This document shows, one piece after another, positions 1 through 10,915 of a stretch of 64,000 nt of DNA (positions are counted from its first letter, which is position 1; each line of letters starts with the position of its first letter). Source of the stretch: Astrocystis sublimbata (lineage: Eukaryota > Ascomycota > Sordariomycetes > Xylariales > Xylariaceae). The position numbers were made by a program, and so were the translations under genes. The stretch is from contig JAJNNY010000024.1 of the NCBI GenBank assembly GCA_022453515.1, positions 474,139 to 538,138 on the forward strand, given 5' to 3'. The notes beneath the pieces are model-generated. The model did not search any database. It had not been told where the DNA came from and worked only from the letters and a program-made list of their open reading frames with translations.

Positions 1-1830
1 AGCTGCTTTAATGTTGGACTCGCAGCATAGGGCCCTCAGGTCGTCTATTTTCTCATTTCCGTAATAGACGATGGATTTCAGCGTGCCTTCTCTTGAGGCG
101 TTTTCTGCTTCGCTTTGCCACTGCGCCAACAAAGACATAGGTGCAATCACTAAAGTGGTCTTGGGGGCAGGGGTGACGCTCTGAGAACTAGATGAGCGTT
201 GCAGTGTTCTCGGCACGGGTTTGGTAGATGAACTCGTGTAATGGGTGGTGGGCTCGGCTTTGTGGGAATGGATAAGACTTAGCATCTGGATAGTCTTCCC
301 CAGACCCATCTCGTCAGCTAGAATACCACCAAGACAGTGTTGTTCTTGGCAAGGGAAATCTAAAGACATCTCTCCCGAGTAAGGGTTCATATAGAAAGAT
401 TCCTGTCCGTCAACCTGAAGTAATTCTTTGTCGTCGACGTCCTTGAGTGGCCAGGTATACTCCTCCCACAACGGATGCATAGAGGTCTCCCTAGCCTTGT
501 TTCTTTCGTCCTTCTCCTTTGCTAGCATCCAGTATAATGATTGTTTCTGGTAGGGTCGCAAGCTCATGGCGAAGGTGCTAGCAGGTTCGGCCTCAGGGGT
601 GTTGAAGTCGAAAGACTGTGCCTTTCGATACAAGGCATCGAGCTGGCCTTGCTCCAGCTCCTCTCCTTCCTCACTGTCCGACTGCGAGCCCGGGGTGTCT
701 CTGGGATAAGGTTAGCAAACCGTCAGTCGGGCAAGTTCGAATAGCAATTAATACCGGCTGGGAGCCCCGGATGTCTTGCTCTTTTTTTCGGCCAGATCGG
801 CGGCGTCGAGGAGGTTTTGCCTGGCACTATCGGCAGATGCTGCCGTACTCTTTGTAGGCGCAAAGTTGAGTTCCTTGAATAGTCTGACGACAGCGACCTG
901 TCGCAGGCGCAAATTCCTCTCTTCTGCGGATTCCTTCTCCTCGAAGAGGCCTGTAGAGCGATTGGTAGCCAAGTCAAAGCCGCTGCCGTAAAAGATGCTC
1001 ATCTTCAGAAAGCAGCGCAGCTGGAGGAAAATGGTGTCATTTGTTCGCAGGCGCTCGGGTGCGTATACGCACGTGCCCTCGAACTCACAGACGTTCTGGT
1101 CGAGGAGCGACGAGATCCAGTTGGCAGCATCCTTGGCCAGTCTCCCGATCTCCGACCCCTTGCTGTCCGTAAAGCGCACAATGACATCGACTTTCCCCGA
1201 CGCCGCGAGACGCATTTTCAGAGGGGTCTGCTGGGGCTTCTGCCGCTCAATCTTGACAACATGGCCGTGTTTCAGCAGATGCATCCCGCTCCTTGTCGCC
1301 CAGCCCTCGGCGCCGAATGCGCCGATATAGCGAGCGTGAGGACTGCCTTGGGTAGGGAGAATGCGAGTGCGAGGCTCGGCCCCGGCATGGGGTGTTGTCG
1401 CATGGGGCGAGACCGGCGGAGGTACCGGAGACTTCATCAAAGGATGTGTGCGTCTTTGAAAGTTTCTGTAGGTGCCGTCGAAATACATGTTCACGGCCCT
1501 TTCCATGCTGTTGCCACATTTGTCGCGGATGATGGCGAGAACATCCGGGCTGACGGTGTCGCCCACAAATGCCTCAAAGGCATCTTGGTCGAAAGCGACA
1601 GCAGCAGCAACAGCGTCCGACGCGGTGAGAGGATGATGAGGTTCGGGGGCCGGGGGCGTCGATGTTCTTGGACGAGGTGAGCTCTCTGCGGCGGGCGGGC
1701 TGGTTCTCCAGTCGTTCACCTCGGTATCGGCATCGGCATCGGTATCGGCATCGGCATCGGTATCGGCATCGGCATCGGCGAAGAACCGTTGTTTCTTGAG
1801 AGGCGGCTCTCCGGAGTCGGTGGAATTCAT
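1..1830 (-). CDS. RAD5: DNA repair helicase/ubiquitin ligase Rad5, N-terminal part (cut by window edge)
   Basis: Rad5 is a SWI/SNF ATPase and RING ubiquitin ligase that polyubiquitinates PCNA in error-free DNA damage tolerance. Only about 592 residues lie in the window. Exons are 755-1830 and 1-700; the 54-bp intron 701-754 has a GT donor, a GCTAAC branch site and a CAG acceptor. The ATG at 1830 is preferred over the in-frame ATG at 1878 because it gives the MNSTDSGEPPLKKQRFF start that resembles fungal Rad5. Visible in order: an Asp/Ala/Thr repeat (about 19-36), a UBA-like segment ending NMYFDGTY (about 82-121), the HIRAN domain (about 168-275, starting YIGAFGAEGW), the RPYQKQSLYWML entry to the SNF2 domain, and Walker A with DEMGLGKT near residue 490. 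The RING finger and helicase C-lobe would lie beyond the left edge. The 582-bp gap to the next gene is a divergent promoter. Confidence 0.93.
1723..1779. repeat. In-frame 18-bp tandem repeat inside RAD5
   Basis: About three copies of an 18-bp unit made of GCATCG and GTATCG hexamers encode DADADT units in the Rad5 N-terminus. The unit length is a multiple of three, so copy-number changes would keep the frame. It lies in the unstructured region before the HIRAN domain. Confidence 0.85.
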
Positions 1831-2412
1831 AGTGAGCAGTGCCTCAGCTCGCAGGAGCAACGCAGAAGTGCGATGCACATTGTTTGTTCTCCGGGGTACT
1901 CCAAGCAGCAGGTTGGGCTCGTCGCAGCGACTTGATTGTTGAGGTTATGGGCAGTGCGTGAGAGGAGAAGAGGCTCTGGAGGCGTGTCAGATTTTGAGTC
2001 GGTGATCTCTCTCCTTTCGAAGCTGCAGTTCTGTTTCTAGTTGCCGTTGCTCTGACCGACCACGACGCGCTTGGCCTTGGAGCTTTGGCGGGGTGACGCG
2101 CCTGTTCAACAGCCCAGATCGGCGGGCTATCAGCTGACCGCGTTAAGGGGTCCCTCGAGGCCCCTGCCCCTGCAGATTGCCTTATCTTATCTCCTCACCC
2201 CAAGACCCACTTGAACTTGTAAGTCGGACTGTGGATCTACGTCATTCCAACTACCTACTAAAACTTAGGCCAATTCGAACGCCAATCCACGGCCCTAGCA
2301 TATGCCGAGATAGGTACCTCGGGGCCTCGCTTTTTTACCCTTGTGAATAGCTTCATCCACTCACACTTTCTATATATCAATGGATCATATAACATAGTCT
2401 CATTGTCACCCA

Positions 2413-3610
2413 ATGCATCGCGCATTCCGAGCGCGCCATAGCCTGCTGAGGCTACCGCCCAACCCAGCACCAACCTTCCCACCAGTCCCACGGCGAAGTC
2501 TGGTAACAGATACCGATGTGGCCAAGGCGAGACAGTACTGCGCCGCCCAATTGAGGTACCGTCTCCTGTTGTTCCCGGCGCCGAAGAGGCTGCGCAGCTG
2601 CCCCACGACACGAGCGAGACGCTAAAAGCACCAGGCAGTCTGACTACGACTCCTTCCTGATCCGACACTTCATACCCGAATCGCGCCGCGATGCCTACGA
2701 TGCCTTCCGCGCTCTCAACCTCGAGCTCGTGCGCCTCCCCGAACTTGTGTCGAATCATGCCATTGGCCAGATGCGCACGCAGTTCTGGCGCGACGCCATC
2801 AACAACACCTTCGCCCGCCGCCCGCCCAAGGAGCCCATCATGATCCTGCTCCATGCCGTCCTGCTGCGCCTCGCCGAGTCCGATCCCACGAGCAGCCCCA
2901 GCTCCATCCGCTTCTGGCTGCTGCGCATGCTCGAGACGCGGGAGCGTCACATGGACAACAGGCCATTCCCGAGTCTTGCCGCCCTCGAGGACTATGCCGA
3001 GAACACGTACTCGACCCTCATGTACTCAACCCTCGCTGCGCTCTCCGTGCAGTCCACCCACGTGGATCATCTAGCGAGCCACATCGGTAAGGCATGCGGT
3101 ATAGCTGCTCTGTGCAGGGGCATACCTGTTCTAGCTGCGCCTACCCCTCCAGTGAAGTCCAAGGATGGCGCCGACGTAGGTGCGAGCAGGAACCCCGTCC
3201 TGCTTCTGCCGCTGGATGTCATGGCCGAGACTGGCCTGAAAGAGGAGGACGTCTACCGCCATGGCCCGGAAGCCCCAGGTTTCCGAGATGCTGTCTTCAC
3301 CGTCGCGACGCGCGCTAACGACCATCTCATCACCGCCAGGGAGATGTTGAAGAATATCCGCGCGGGGGAAGACCCGGGCCACGAATACGAGCACCAGAAC
3401 GAAGAGCAACATGACCATTCCGATGCTGGCCTAGGCCAAGAGAGCACCGATCCCCTGCTTCGCCGAGGCTTCGGCGTGCTCCTGGAGGCTACCCCAGCCA
3501 ATGACTATCTTGCTCGATTGGAAGCCGAGAACTTTGACCCTTTCAAGGTGAAAGCAAGCTGGAAGCTCCCGTGGAGGTTATGGCGAGCGCACAAGTCTCA
3601 GCATATTTGA
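2413..3610 (+). CDS. NDUFAF6: Complex I assembly factor, NDUFAF6/phytoene-synthase family
   Basis: This is a mitochondrial member of the squalene/phytoene synthase superfamily that, by family, acts in early assembly of respiratory complex I rather than in isoprenoid synthesis. Exons are 2413-2555 and 2635-3610 (372 aa). The intron 2556-2634 joins AAQLR to QSDYDSF in frame; using the next AG at 2638 would shift the frame. The Arg-rich first 30 residues look like a mitochondrial presequence. Family hallmarks visible are DYDSFLIRHFIP, ALNLELVRLPELVS, IGQMRTQFWRDAI and HIGKACGIAALCRGIP. The Asp-rich DxxxD catalytic motifs of true synthases are not evident, as expected for the assembly factor. A His/Glu-rich stretch lies near residue 305. 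The gene converges on the arrestin gene downstream. Confidence 0.88.
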
Positions 3611-4708
3611 GAAGCGCCCGACCGTATGCGACCTACGACGTGTCTCGTGACAGTCATATCTTCATCTTCTAAATGTTGTTGCCATGTGCCCTCGAACATA
3701 ACGGAAGTTATGGTGACCCCACTTAGTTGAGCTAGTCCATTCCTATCTCGCGCACCCCTATTGTGAGGCTCACAGTGTCTTGAATATTCTTATCCTACTT
3801 CTTTTGACTCTTCCAGAGAGGATTTCATCTTCGGCATGTAGATCTCCTGTGATAAGGAGGGTGAAGACACGCTTAGTAAAGGAGATCGCCCCGCATTCAT
3901 AGATACATCCGTATTCGGTCGCTAGGTTGAGATTGGATAGTAAGCTAACGCCAAAGTTTCTGGGTTGATCATGAAATATCTTGGTGGTTGGATGAGCGTG
4001 CGACAAAACTAAACCAAAAAGCCCCCCTTGTGGCACTTGTAAAGCGAGGACGAACGAACTGCGGGTCTTTTGACGAGATTGACCTGGATACTAGGTACCT
4101 AGGTATTGTATCTACATTAGCATCAGAATCAACATCAACATCAACATCTTTCCAGATATGAGAACGAATATACGTTAAAAGTCAGTAACAACCTTGAAAT
4201 GATCAGACCGGGCGGTAATCGCACCTGCCGTATCCTGAACAATTGCTCCACACGGGTGTTATACGAAGCCTCGCAAATACAATCATGCCGATACTAGAGT
4301 GGGGCGTATCATCATTCAATGACAAGGTTCAGTCTCTCATCGATTATTATTAAGCCTCTCTATTCTATCCCGACTCTAAATATATGTCATCATTTCTCCT
4401 CCCCTTTCTAGCCGTACTGTCTTCCAGGCAATAGATAGGTACCCAACTCATGTGTATATGCGTGTATATGTGATCATGAAGATCAAAATTGTTGAAAAGT
4501 GAGACGGAAATTGATCGCTTTGGGGGTATTATGCGTTGAAACAAAGTCGTAGCCCGCCCATCCATCCATTTGCCCGCTTGCCTAATAAACCCCACCCAGA
4601 AAATATTGTGCAAAGAAGATCGAGTCTCCCCATGTCCATGGCCCACCGCAAGATAAAAACAAAGAAAAAAAGTCAATAAAAAGCTCATGCAATGGAAGTG
4701 GTCATGTC
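3611..4708. other. Convergent 3' intergenic region
   Basis: About 1.1 kb between two converging stop codons. It holds the palindromic CTAGGTACCTAGGTA motif at 4091-4106 and a short ATCAACATCA run near 4130. No ORF with recognisable family features was seen. Confidence 0.6.
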
Positions 4709-6337
4709 TCATGCAATCATTCTCGTCTGCGAGGAGGATCCAAGCTCCTCGGGCGTAAATGGCGACCCGCAGTACGCAGGACTTCGTTCGCCGGCAAAGT
4801 ACGACGGCGACGGCGGCAGATCACCGGTTTCGTCTTCGTCGTCCAGGTTAAGCTCCTCAACGCTGCCGTTTTTGGCCTTGACTGTGCGCGCGTAGCTGGG
4901 CGGCGACTCGTCCACGTACTGGTACAGCGGGGGCTGCTCGTTGTCCCAGCTGACGCCGAGCCCGCCGTGGTCGGTGACGACGACGCCAAAATTCATGCGC
5001 AGGATGCGCGCCACGCCTGTGGGCGTCACATGTCGCGTGTGCGCGAGCGGCGCATACTCCTGCGCCACGACCATCTCGACCACGAGCCGGTGCGTGATCT
5101 CGGTCCCGTCGCTCCCGCGCATATCGCAGCTCGTGGGGCGCGACGAGGGGGACGAAGGCGCCGTGTTGTATTCGATCTCGGCCTCGATGCTGCTCTGCTC
5201 CGAGTAGTAGTCCGTCTTCCACCCCGACTGCAGGTCGGCGTGGGCGATGACGCGCATGTCCGTCCTCGTGGTGCCCTTCTTCTGCTGGTTCTCGCCCGCG
5301 TCGGCCGCTGCCCCGGTGATCTTGGGAGCGTGCTTCTTGCATGCGGGGGCGACGGTGGTAACGACCTCTTCCAGCTTCCACGAGACGCGCTTCAACTTCC
5401 AGTACTCTACGCTGGCAGCGGTCTTGTTGTGCTTCCCGATGCCTTCGAGACGCATGGTGAAGGTGGGTTGGGTATTCGGGTGCACGACTGCGTCGTAGTG
5501 CACATTTGCCGTGATCTTGGTAGGCGGGAAGATGCGCACGCTGTGATGGGGCAGCTGTGGCTCGGGCAAGGAGCGTCGGACAGGGATAGTCTCACGCAGC
5601 TTGATGGGCAGCCCGCCGTCCTGCGGCCAGGCCTCTGCCGTAAGCTCATACCTGATGGAAAACAGGCTGTTGTCCGTCGTGGCGGGCAGTTGACCCTCTA
5701 GCAGTATCGATAGAGGGAATTCGTGCGTGCCTGCGGACTCGTGTGGCGAAGAGATGTCCTCACGATGAGCCAGCACCGTCGGCTCCCTCAAGAACGACCA
5801 GCTCTTCAGCACGGTCCTCTTGGTCTCGCAGCCCTGGCAGTGGCTGCTGAAGGGCTTCTTTTGCGTGACGCACATCTCGAACCTAGCCTCGAGACTCTCG
5901 ACTTCGAGCGACTCTTTGACATTCAGCTGCAGTCGTCCGGATACCAAGGCGCCGGTACTCTCCTCCGGGCTGCCGTAGAAAATAGCCGGGCTCGACTCGA
6001 TTTTCCATACCATGCACGCACTCGGGTTGTGCGCGGGCTCTTTCTGCGTCTTGTGGCCGCCGAGGTGCAGGCCGGGAAAGCTGAGGCGGTGGTGCTCCTT
6101 GGGCCGCGAGAGGTCTTTGGCGGTGTCCATGGTGCGGAACAGGGGTATCTGGTGCTCCTGTTCGGCATGGGCCTCGCCCTCGGTTGAGGATGCATACGAC
6201 GACGCGCGAGTGGGGCGCTGTCGCTCATGCGAGTTGCGGCGGGAGGTGGTAGGGCTCGTGCGACGCTGGACTGTCTGCTTGATGCTGTGGAGGCTGTCGT
6301 TGGGTGAGCGGAAGAAGTCCACCACGCGGTGAGGCAT
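4709..6337 (-). CDS. Arrestin-related trafficking adaptor (ART1/LDB19-like)
   Basis: A single-exon gene of 542 codons. ART proteins bind plasma-membrane transporters through an arrestin fold and recruit the Rsp5 ubiquitin ligase, so that the cargo is endocytosed. The N-terminal ~90 residues are basic and Ser/Thr-rich. The arrestin-N-like region begins around ACMVWKIESSPAIFYG with SGRLQLNVKE, and an arrestin-C-like region follows with KITANVHYDAVVHP. Two PPxY motifs lie near the C-terminus, PPLY at about 469 and PPSY at about 479. These are the expected WW-domain ligands for Rsp5, and an acidic DDEDETGD patch follows. The specific assignment to the LDB19/Art1 branch is from resemblance only; another ART member is possible. 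The ATG at 6335-6337 is the first in frame. Confidence 0.83.
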   Translation of the reverse strand: MPHRVVDFFRSPNDSLHSIKQTVQRRTSPTTSRRNSHERQRPTRASSYASSTEGEAHAEQEHQIPLFRTMDTAKDLSRPKEHHRLSFPGLHLGGHKTQKEPAHNPSACMVWKIESSPAIFYGSPEESTGALVSGRLQLNVKESLEVESLEARFEMCVTQKKPFSSHCQGCETKRTVLKSWSFLREPTVLAHREDISSPHESAGTHEFPLSILLEGQLPATTDNSLFSIRYELTAEAWPQDGGLPIKLRETIPVRRSLPEPQLPHHSVRIFPPTKITANVHYDAVVHPNTQPTFTMRLEGIGKHNKTAASVEYWKLKRVSWKLEEVVTTVAPACKKHAPKITGAAADAGENQQKKGTTRTDMRVIAHADLQSGWKTDYYSEQSSIEAEIEYNTAPSSPSSRPTSCDMRGSDGTEITHRLVVEMVVAQEYAPLAHTRHVTPTGVARILRMNFGVVVTDHGGLGVSWDNEQPPLYQYVDESPPSYARTVKAKNGSVEELNLDDEDETGDLPPSPSYFAGERSPAYCGSPFTPEELGSSSQTRMIA

Positions 6338-9300
6338 CTTGTCCGATTTCGCTGGCTCGACGGGGGTTGACCTTAGGGGGTTGTTGACCTTAGGGGTTGG
6401 CCTTAGGGGGTCGAGGGGTTGACCTTGGGGGGCCTCCGGTGCGAGGCAAAACGATTAGCGACCGACTAGCGCCGGTAGTTTGCAGATGCCTGAGTGTTGA
6501 TGGCGTCACCGGAGAATTTTCCCTGGATGAATGAAAATCTTTGAAGATGGCCCGGATATCTTCGACGCAATCCACTATTCGAATATTTTGGAAACTCGCC
6601 TCGGCTTTCGCGAGTTTCGTTGACGTATGTGAGGTGCTTGAGATCCTCAATTGGACGAGTTGGATAAGCCTTAGGTACTTAGTAGCCGATTTTGGTGGCT
6701 AACAGCTTTTTTTTTTTTTTCCTTTCTTTTTTTCCGTCTCTGTGAGTGCCCAATGAATGGACCGTATGCTTGGTTGTTTCTTGAATCCCGTCGAAGAACA
6801 ACGGTGTAGTATGCTTGCAATTTCGCTGAATTGGACGACCTCGCAAGGAAAGACAAGAAAAAGATACTCTCGTCTAACTCGGTGGTTTGTCTCGATATAG
6901 GTGCGAGATGGTGCGGGTGTGACAAAGAGCTGTGATGAGGCGCAATGTAGGTAGTTTCCAACGGGTATCAGAGGTAAAATGCGGAAGCCTCGATTAAGAG
7001 TTTTTCTTGCCGGAAGGTTCGTCTCTTTGTTCTAGGTAGTTTCGGATCCTAGTCATTTCATGCAGCTTCAAAGCCACGAGGAAGGCACCCGAGGGCATCG
7101 GTTGTTATTATAGTACTTTTCACGTCCATGACTCTTATGTACCTCGTAGCTTCCGTAGCACCAGGTGAAAAACCTAGACTTCATGTCAAGCCACGCCTTG
7201 CCGCACCCGCCATTTCGATCGAGTAATAATGTGTCATAGAATCCAACCAGGCGGCTGACTGGTTTAGCGCTGCGTCCAGCACCGTGGTGGTCGGCCGGTT
7301 GCCCGCTATTGTCATCCGCGCCATCTGCCCACGCCCTTCTAAAACTACCTAAAGCTTTAGGGAGCTGCAGCGGGTTAGGACCGCCAAGGGCCCCATCCGA
7401 GGCGGTAACAATGCGGTACGACGGAACCTGCGCGGACACGAACACACGGTGCTCGACATCGCATGCTGATTCGCCCTGAAGATTGTGCAACTCGGCCACC
7501 CTATTGTACGATTTCAACATCCACCAGTGACACGGTTCAAGGTGCTCGGACAGGCGAGAACAGGCAAGGTATATGGGATGATACCTAGAATAGGTGGTAC
7601 CTATCTACATACCTACATGTACTTGCCAACGCACTCCGCCTCGCGTTTCACTATCTCATCAACTCTGAGGATTATTGCGTCAAGTAGCCGTCAGTTTCGC
7701 TTACTGAGGCAGACAGTAATGCCATGTTACCTGCAGCCATAAACAACCTGTCAAAGCCGCGCTGTAGTTAGCGCACTCGGCTCACGAGCTTGAAGGTACC
7801 CAGGTACAAAGTGGCTTTGGACATACATCTATAGTCCAATCACATGCCCGGACTGAGGCACTGTGATGCCCGAAAGGGTAATAACCAAGTCATACTACGG
7901 CTTACAGACACCCGCTGGAATGTCAGGTACCTTTCACATGTATGTGGAAGACACTGCTGTCTAAAAGGTAAATGCAAAATCATATGATGTCAGCAGTTGA
8001 GACTTGTTTGACAGTTACCATACCAAGTGCTGTGTGCAGACAATAAATAGACTCGGTGTTGGCATAGCGATTTGTTTGAGGGAAGCTCCGCACCGGATGG
8101 ATTTCAGGTAATTCTTAACGGCAAGGCGTAGAAGATTTTTTCCGCCGAGCTCCACAACAATGAAGCCATCGTGAAAAATCAGAGTCCAGGGGCTGTCGCG
8201 GGAGCCAGAGCAATGCGGCTCCCAGATGGGAACTTGCTTTCGCTTATAACCGCAGCAAGGCGGAGCCCGTTACCCCATCGTTACCCTATAGAATCCACAT
8301 TGGACGCGGAAGAGGCTACGGCTGCCCATTTTGAGCCGCAAGTAGATTGTCCAATCCTAGCTCCTAATCCCGACATATGGGCTGAGGCGGCCAAATGCTG
8401 CTCAAACAAGAAAGGGGAAAAGGCCCGTGGCGGTACCTGGCCCGTACTCATCGGTTGATCTCCCGAGGCGCCATCTGCACTTGAATCGTAAGATCCCGGA
8501 TCGTCGCCTGTCGAATTACAAGACATCATTGGCCAGTCTTCTGCGCCCGTGCTGTCACTGCGTACGTAAACCAAATGCATCCTCTGGACAATTGTAAAGA
8601 TGTGTCACAAAAGATCATTCTAGACTCTTGCATCGAGTATTTTTCCTCTTTTCTTTTGCCTCTCTTTGTTACCTCGGAGCCTGCCGCCTGCCGCCTGCCG
8701 CCTGACGGTTCCTGATTTGTGATGCTAAGGGTTTTATAGTCAAGTCACATCCTGTTCATATGCTTCCTCTTAACACCAAGCCCTCTCTATCCAAGATATC
8801 ACAGGCCCGGGACATTCTGTATGATTGCAGATGCGAAGAGAACCGAGACCGAATGTTACCTCGGTGATTTAATATCTGTTATTACCGTTATAGATCGAAT
8901 ATTGATGGATCACGATCGAACTGTTACGCATACACACGGGCAGTCAATTGCGCAATGCCGCCCTTTGCCGAGTCTCCACCTAAAGGGAAAATTCTCAACA
9001 AGGCACAAAATTCTCTCTGTCAGTCACACTCGAGAAACAAGGGATCGAAAGAGACGAAGTGGAACCAGCAAGCAATGGATCACTTACTGTGACGTTGAGT
9101 CTACGAGTAATTTTAACCAAAACCTTGATGGTCCTCAGCCTCCATACTTACATCCACTGCCTTTGTGTGTCCAATGACTTCCCAACGTACCCTATGCTCG
9201 TCGCATAGTATCTACAAATACAGCGAGGTCGACTTCCAATGTTGCGGTTGGCATTGATGAAGAAAGCTTTCATAATATCGCTGTTTCGATCACCCTACTA

Positions 9301-10915
9301 AGTAGCTATGCCTCACAGACATCCAAGGTCCACGGGAGTTTTGTGTCGTGTTTCTGCCGACCTGCATACCTACTTACTGAGTGCAGTACGTAATAGGAGC
9401 AGAAACGAAGAGGAACATCCCTGGCACCCTGGGTAAAGGTAGGGCCACGCGTTCTGAAACAGGCCCGAGAATTGAACAACGATGACACTGCAGATGGATA
9501 GATGCCCGTTTGCCTCGTCGGTCTAGATTTTGCATGTTGTTTCGGTCATTGGCAATTCGGCGCTTGCATTGCGTACCTACATAGTATGTAGGTAGTTGGG
9601 CAGGAACTTGGTGTAAGCCATGGGAGCCTCGACAAGTGGTGTCGTTTCATTCACACTCGCGCCCCTTAAGAACAACCATGCTATCTGTGGCCAACAAGAT
9701 TGATATCGCGGTTCGCAACTTCGCGGGCCCAAGTTGCCTAGCTACATGTACATAGGTAGGTAATAGCTAAAGTACATGTATGGTGGTGCTGCGCAATGGT
9801 TGAAACAATAATGCCGGCTTGAAAATCCAGTCGGACCTGCGCGCTTTGTGACCGCGCGTAGCACAGGTAACGCGAGTGTCCGTAGCATGGTACATGTCTT
9901 ACCGTGTGCATACTGTGCTATTACTGTAGCCGTATGACTCTTTCCATCGACGCCCTTGGATTCCAAGGGACCACTTCTCGCGCGCCCTTGCGTGGTGCAT
10001 GTACATACCTGACCTGGTTAGCACGATCAAGCCTGTCAAGCTGTGATGTCGTCTCTCGTAATCAACCGCTACACGGCAACATCTCCTGAGATGATCTAGA
10101 GATACCTTACATCTCAACTACGGCATCGGCATTACTATAGGTACCTAAGGCCCCTAGGTACCTAGGTAGTATCTTGGAGCAGGCATGTCAGGGTCACGCG
10201 GTAGCTGAGTGATCGTTATTTAGCCGGCATCGGCTCACGTCATCACCATACCAAGTTACATGCCACCCTCATCGCCATGACGGTCACGCCGCAACGGGAA
10301 AAGCGGGGCGCACGCGGCCATCTCCGCGGAGGGGCAACGGCTGAATTGCTGATATACCGGAGGTGTTACTACCACGCCGTCGAGGTCCAGGAGCGCCTCA
10401 CGATCTAGGAGAATCGCCTGATGGTGCGAACCCCTTCATTTTTGCAGTCTCCCCACGATTTTACTGCAGTAGTCTCTCTTGGCAACGCGGGGTATGGGTG
10501 AACGGCTACAGAATATAGTAAGTTGATGTGAAGGAAACAGGCCAAGCTCAGTCTAAGAGTTGGCTTCAATCTCCCTTTAGCATAAAGCATACGAAAGAGG
10601 CGTGTCCCGTGACCTCTCAAGGGCCAATGAGAAAAGACCGGGCAATGCGCCTGAGGTGCTTGGATCTGTATCAATTCTTTAGTATAGAATAAGAAGATCT
10701 ATCTAGTTCTAACAACCTAGCGAAGACGATAGCTTCGCCCCATCACAGCCAAGAACGCGTTGACCTTTCTTGTGTATCTCCGGATTCTCCTAAAGCCTAA
10801 ATGACAACGCCAAACTCCAAGAAGCAGATAATACGTCGCTAGTATTGAAGTAAAGAGTCGGCATCCGGAAGCGCCATAGCAGACATGACAACATGAAGAA
10901 AGCAGCCAGGGGGGA
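6338..10915. other. 4.6-kb gene-poor interval
   Basis: No ORF here has family features or splice-joinable exons that I could support. Open stretches such as 7068-7520 (-), 8171-8458 (+) and 8281-8580 (-) look like chance ORFs with no domain motif. The interval holds a T-tract at about 6709-6735 and repeated ACCTACAT/TAGGTACC-type motifs, especially 9570-9780 and 10138-10170. A divergent gene or non-coding RNA cannot be excluded. Confidence 0.55.

Noticed and set aside
2258..2950. 230-codon minus-strand ORF over the 5' part of the NDUFAF6-like gene
   Set aside because: It overlaps the conserved plus-strand exon and has no recognisable family.
4967..5701. 244-codon plus-strand ORF across the arrestin gene
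   Set aside because: A shadow of the arrestin coding strand with Arg/Val-rich low-information sequence; the minus-strand frame has arrestin segments and PPxY motifs.
7068..7520. 150-codon minus-strand ORF
   Set aside because: No domain, no partner exons and composition like the surrounding non-coding DNA.
8171..8580. Overlapping ORFs on both strands
   Set aside because: They are antisense to each other, short, and neither has family features.
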